Shown here: positions 6,217 through 9,019 of the stretch, piece after piece
How the letters are laid out: each line of letters begins with the position of its first letter
Numbering within the stretch: the first letter of the stretch is position 1
Source: Kiloniellales bacterium
Lineage (GTDB): Bacteria > Pseudomonadota > Alphaproteobacteria > Kiloniellales > JAKSDN01
Direction: 5' to 3'
Length of the DNA: 9,019 nucleotides
Assembly (NCBI GenBank): GCA_022360075.1
Contig: JAKSDN010001413.1
Location: forward strand, 1-9,019
Position numbers and translations under genes: made by a program
Notes under the pieces: generated by a model
The model's input: only the letters and a program-made list of their open reading frames with translations
Told to the model about the DNA's origin: nothing
The model's database searches: none

Positions 6217-6270
6217 TGCGCGCGGCACGGAACACAGCGGCCCCACGGCCTGCGGTTCCGGCCGCGCGCA
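6217..6270 (+). other. GC-rich intercistronic stem-loop
   Basis: TGCGCGCGGC (6217-6226) pairs exactly with GCCGCGCGCA (6261-6270), a 10-bp GC-rich stem around a 34-base loop. CGGCC/GGCCG (6246-6250 and 6260-6264) is an alternative inner pairing. No T-run follows, so this is not a classical intrinsic terminator. Such structures after a binding-protein gene often slow 3' decay and raise expression of the binding protein over downstream genes; that role here is inference. Confidence 0.4.
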
Positions 6271-6288
6271 ATCTCGACCGGCAGCCAT

Positions 6289-6294
6289 AGGGGG
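6289..6294 (+). promoter_or_regulatory. Ribosome binding site supporting the GTG start of the first deacetylase
   Basis: AGGGGG lies 8 bases before the GTG at 6303. Confidence 0.55.
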
Positions 6295-6302
6295 CTGACC
6301 AG

Positions 6303-7211
6303 GTGACTTGGGACGAAGGACGCGTCGGGCACATCCCGATCGATGAGCGGCCGAAGCTGGCTCTGCCGAACGGGGCGAGGGTCGCGGTCTGCGTCTTCCC
6401 CAATCTGGAGCACTACGAGTTCGTGCCGGCCCGGGTCGGCGAAAGGGATCCGTGGCCGCGGACGCCGCACCCGGATATCCTAGGCTATGGCCTGCGCGAC
6501 TACGGCAACCGGGTCGGCGTTTGGCGCCTGTTCCGGGTCTTCGACCGATGGGGCATCAGCTGCACCGCTTGCTTCAGCGCGGCGGCCTTCGAGCATTTTC
6601 CCGAGTTGCTGGAGGCTTGCGAGGCACGCGACTGGGACTACATGGGACACGGCGTTTACAACACGCGGTATCACTGGGACTTGTCCGAGGAGGCGGAAAG
6701 GGCGGAGATCGCCGACTGCGTCGAGACCTTTCGGCGCCTGACCGGCCGGCAACTCAGGGGCTGGTTCTCGCCCTCCGCGACCTACACCGGCCGGACCCCC
6801 GACCTCGTCGCGGAAGCCGGCATTCGCTACACCTGCGACTTCCATTTCGACGACGAGCCGGTCCCCCTTCGCGTCGCCGGTGGACGGCGTCTCATCGCGC
6901 TGCCCTATCAAATGGACCTGAACGATTCGGCGCTGCTGCGCGGCGGCGACGACGGCGCGGAATATGCCAAGATCGCCTGCGAGATGTTCGACACCCTGTA
7001 CGAGGAGGGCGCTGTGAGCGGCCGCGTGATGAGTGTGGTGGTGCACCCTTTCATCATGGGGCGCCCGCACCGAATCCGTCATCTGGACGCTGCCTTGCGG
7101 TACATCGCATCGCACGAGCATGTCTGGTTTGCGACCGGTAGCGAGATCGTTCAGTGGTACGAGCATGAAGCGACGGGAAGCGTCGCGATCCAGGCGACCG
7201 GAGACGGATGA
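6303..7211 (+). CDS. Polysaccharide deacetylase (CE4/NodB fold), PuuE/HpPgdA-like, first of a pair
   Basis: A predicted cytoplasmic hydrolase of C-N bonds in amides or cyclic ureides; relatives include peptidoglycan deacetylase HpPgdA and the cofactor-independent allantoinase PuuE. Recognisable segments are LPNGARVAV (21-29), NLEHYEF (34-40) in place of the Asp-Asp motif of classical CE4 enzymes, YGNRVGVWRLFRVFDRWGI (67-85), GHGVYNTRYHW (115-125) with H116 and H124, SEEAERAEI (128-136), PYQMDLND (201-208), VHPFIMGRPHR (247-257) and VWFATGSEIVQWY near the end. At 302 aa it matches PuuE in length. The GTG start has AGGGGG 8 bases upstream. The stop is 3 bases before the next start, so the two deacetylases are translated together. 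With no signal peptide, action on cell-wall polymers is unlikely; a small imported substrate fits better. The family is clear; the reaction is inferred. Confidence 0.88.
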   Translation: MTWDEGRVGHIPIDERPKLALPNGARVAVCVFPNLEHYEFVPARVGERDPWPRTPHPDILGYGLRDYGNRVGVWRLFRVFDRWGISCTACFSAAAFEHFPELLEACEARDWDYMGHGVYNTRYHWDLSEEAERAEIADCVETFRRLTGRQLRGWFSPSATYTGRTPDLVAEAGIRYTCDFHFDDEPVPLRVAGGRRLIALPYQMDLNDSALLRGGDDGAEYAKIACEMFDTLYEEGAVSGRVMSVVVHPFIMGRPHRIRHLDAALRYIASHEHVWFATGSEIVQWYEHEATGSVAIQATGDG

Positions 7212-7214
7212 CAG

Positions 7215-8135
7215 ATGGCGGAACAGAGCTGCCGTCGACGGGGCATGGATCATGACCTCTACCCCTATTGGCCGGACGATCGACGCCCCGAATGGCCTCT
7301 CCCCAACGGCGCCAGAATCGCGTTCTTCGTGTTGCTCCACGTCGAGCATTGGGAGCTGCATCCGCCCCGCGGGGCTTTTCGCGACCCCCGTTTCCGGGGC
7401 GTCTACGGCGACTTCGCGCCGGACTACTGGCGCTGGAGCTACCGGCTCTACGGTAATCGCGTCGGCATTCACCGCATTCTACGCGTTCTCGACGACCTCG
7501 AGGTCCCGGCCACGGTCGCCTTCAATGCCATGGCGGTGGATCGCTATCCCGACATCGTCGAGGCGGCGCGTCATCGCCGGGGCTGGGAGCCGGTGGCGCA
7601 TGGTATCGCCGCGACCCGGATGATCACCAGCGAGATGACCGAGGAAGACGAGCGCCGGCACATCGTCGAAGCGCGCGACGCCGTCGCACGGGCTTTCGGA
7701 CGGCAGCCCCAAGGATGGGCCGGCCAGGATCACGGCGCGACGACGCGGACCTCGGCTCTTCTGGCCGAGGCGGGCTTTGCCTATACCCTCGACTGGCCGA
7801 ATGACGAGCGTCCCTACGCGCAGCTTGCCGATGGCCGCCTTCTGGCGGTTCCGGTCCAGCCGGACTGGGACGACGTCCAGGCGCTTTGGCTGCGCCGAGT
7901 CCCTTTACAAGGCTATCCCGATCTCGTTGCGGAGGCCGCCGACGAGCTGGCGGAGAGCGAGCCGACCGGTCGGCTCCTCTGTCTGGGCCTGCACCCCTGG
8001 ATGATCGGTGCGCCGCATCGGATCGCCTATTTGCGGCAGGCGCTTGCGCGAATACGCGAACGCAGCGACGTCTGGTTCGCGACGGCGGGAGAAATCGCGG
8101 CGCAGTATCGAGCGGCGCACGCAGGACCGGCGTGA
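7215..8135 (+). CDS. Polysaccharide deacetylase (CE4/NodB fold), PuuE/HpPgdA-like, second of a pair
   Basis: A diverged paralogue of the preceding gene, 306 aa, also without a signal peptide. Shared landmarks are LPNGARIAF (29-37), HVEHWEL (42-48), YGNRVGIHRILRVLDDLEV (79-97), AHGIAATRMI (128-137), TEEDERRHI (142-150), QPDWDDV in place of QMDLND, LHPWMIGAPHR and DVWFATAGEIAAQY. The first histidine of the H-x7-H pair is kept (H129), but the position equal to H124 of the partner is isoleucine (I137). The two enzymes therefore have different active sites, which argues for different substrates or a catalytic and a helper subunit. The start at ATG 7215 is 3 bases after the previous stop; an ATG at 7245 is a possible shorter start. 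The RpiR-type regulator gene follows 39 bases later on the same strand. The family is clear; the reaction is not known. Confidence 0.88.
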   Translation: MAEQSCRRRGMDHDLYPYWPDDRRPEWPLPNGARIAFFVLLHVEHWELHPPRGAFRDPRFRGVYGDFAPDYWRWSYRLYGNRVGIHRILRVLDDLEVPATVAFNAMAVDRYPDIVEAARHRRGWEPVAHGIAATRMITSEMTEEDERRHIVEARDAVARAFGRQPQGWAGQDHGATTRTSALLAEAGFAYTLDWPNDERPYAQLADGRLLAVPVQPDWDDVQALWLRRVPLQGYPDLVAEAADELAESEPTGRLLCLGLHPWMIGAPHRIAYLRQALARIRERSDVWFATAGEIAAQYRAAHAGPA

Positions 8136-8174
8136 GGCCTGGCACTGCGAGACGCCGTCCGGGTAAGCTTGAAG

Positions 8175-9019
8175 ATGGAGCGCAATGTGGTCGACGAAAC
8201 GATACAGCCCGATAGCGCGCCCAGCGCCCAGCACAAGCCGTTTCGCGCGCTGCCGCTTGTGCGCGCCCAACTGGCGACTCTGCCGCCTGCGTTGCAAAGG
8301 ATCGGGAAGTACATTCTGGAAAATCCCGATCTGGTGACCGGCCAGACCGCCAGTGAGCTCGGCATCGCGACGGACAGTGGCCCGGCCAGCATCGTCCGAT
8401 TCTGCCGCGCGGTCGGCTTCAGCGGGCTGCAGGACTTCAAGTATGCGCTGGCCGGCGATCTGACGGCGCAACGCTACGAGCTGGCTGGAGACGGCCCGGA
8501 TGCACCGGGCAGCCATCGCATCTCCGACGCCTTGTCGGCGCGGGTGATCGCGGCCACCCGCGAGACCCAGTCGCTCTTGGACCCTGACAGCGTCGAGCGG
8601 CTGGCCGACGCGATGGTCGCGGCCTCTCGCATCGATGCCTACGGCGCGGCCGTCTCGGGGCTGGTGGCCCAGTATCTCGCGTTCCGGCTTTTGCGTGTCG
8701 GACTCCCGGCGCATGCGATCGTGGATGCCACCTATGCAGCCTACGTCTCGAGCGGGCTTGGACCCGACTCCGTCGCGATCGCGATCTCGGAATCGGGGAT
8801 GACTCCCGATACCGTTGAGGCGCTCCGGCGCGCCAAGGCCGCCGGTGCCAGGACGGCGGTGGTGACGCATCGGCCGGACGGCCCGATCGTGGAGTACGCC
8901 GACGAGGTGCTCCTGACCTCCAGCGTGGAATCCCCCGTCACCGGCGCGAAGTCGATCATCGCCTTCACCAATCTCATCGCGATCGAGGTGCTCGCCTCGG
9001 TCCTGACTTACAAGCTCGA
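8175..9019 (+). CDS. MurR/RpiR family transcriptional regulator, HTH plus SIS domain (runs off the right edge)
   Basis: A DNA-binding regulator whose family usually senses phosphorylated sugars or sugar-like acids through the SIS domain. The frame is open to the window edge (281 codons). The N-terminal HTH_6 domain covers about residues 27-95: LATLPPALQRIGKYILENPD, TASELGIATDSGPASIVRFC and VGFSGLQDFKYALA, the family hallmark. The SIS domain begins at about 125 and includes AISESGMTPDTVEALRRAKA (the S-x-S-G-x-T phosphosugar loop appears as S205-E-S-G-M-T210) and AVVTH. The ATG at 8175 is poorly placed for a ribosome site; the GTG at 8187, with GGAG six bases upstream, and the TTG at 8169 are alternatives. 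The gene follows the deacetylase pair and probably controls this locus. Conserved C-terminal residues lie outside the window. The family is certain; the effector is unknown. Confidence 0.9.
   Translation, partial: MERNVVDETIQPDSAPSAQHKPFRALPLVRAQLATLPPALQRIGKYILENPDLVTGQTASELGIATDSGPASIVRFCRAVGFSGLQDFKYALAGDLTAQRYELAGDGPDAPGSHRISDALSARVIAATRETQSLLDPDSVERLADAMVAASRIDAYGAAVSGLVAQYLAFRLLRVGLPAHAIVDATYAAYVSSGLGPDSVAIAISESGMTPDTVEALRRAKAAGARTAVVTHRPDGPIVEYADEVLLTSSVESPVTGAKSIIAFTNLIAIEVLASVLTYKL

Noticed and set aside
5366..6403. Long minus-strand open frame opposite the second binding-protein gene
   Set aside because: It spans a real gene, the spacer and the next gene start, and reads as low-complexity Arg/His-rich shadow sequence.
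6480..7472. Long minus-strand open frame opposite the two deacetylase genes
   Set aside because: It is antisense to two clear paralogous enzymes and shows no family features.

Overview
This is a GC-rich, gene-dense window that looks like a chromosomal accessory region of an alphaproteobacterium, probably of the Hyphomicrobiales/Rhizobiales type. That placement is inferred from codon use, frequent GTG and TTG starts, and the mix of UgpB-like binding proteins, PuuE-like deacetylases and a MurR/RpiR regulator. There are no rRNA or tRNA genes, transposases, CRISPR arrays or phage genes that I can see.

Left part (1-1602): the N-terminal part of an aldehyde dehydrogenase runs leftwards off the window from a GTG start. 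It is divergent from a two-domain GNAT acetyltransferase that starts at a TTG codon. The 288-bp region between them holds a perfect 17-bp palindrome and further inverted repeats, which are good candidate operators. These two genes have no evident link to the rest of the window.

Middle and right part (1662-9019): this looks like one functional locus arranged around a divergent regulatory region near 3643-3827. Leftwards run an extracellular solute-binding protein (twin-arginine-like signal) and then a small class I methyltransferase. Rightwards run a GpdQ/CpdA-like metallophosphoesterase, a second solute-binding protein paralogous to the first (Sec signal), two tandem PuuE/HpPgdA-type deacetylases almost touching each other, and a MurR/RpiR regulator (HTH plus SIS) that leaves the right edge. 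No permease or ATPase gene lies in the window, so the rest of the transporter should lie to the right or elsewhere.

Working hypothesis (inference): the locus imports a small molecule through UgpB-like binding proteins. The two CE4-fold hydrolases would open an amide or cyclic amide, the phosphoesterase would cleave a phosphodiester, and the SIS-domain regulator would sense a phosphorylated intermediate. A 12-base motif, TCRAAANNNTGA, occurs once in the divergent promoter and twice before the second binding-protein gene, and may be the regulator's site. The substrate cannot be read from the sequence.
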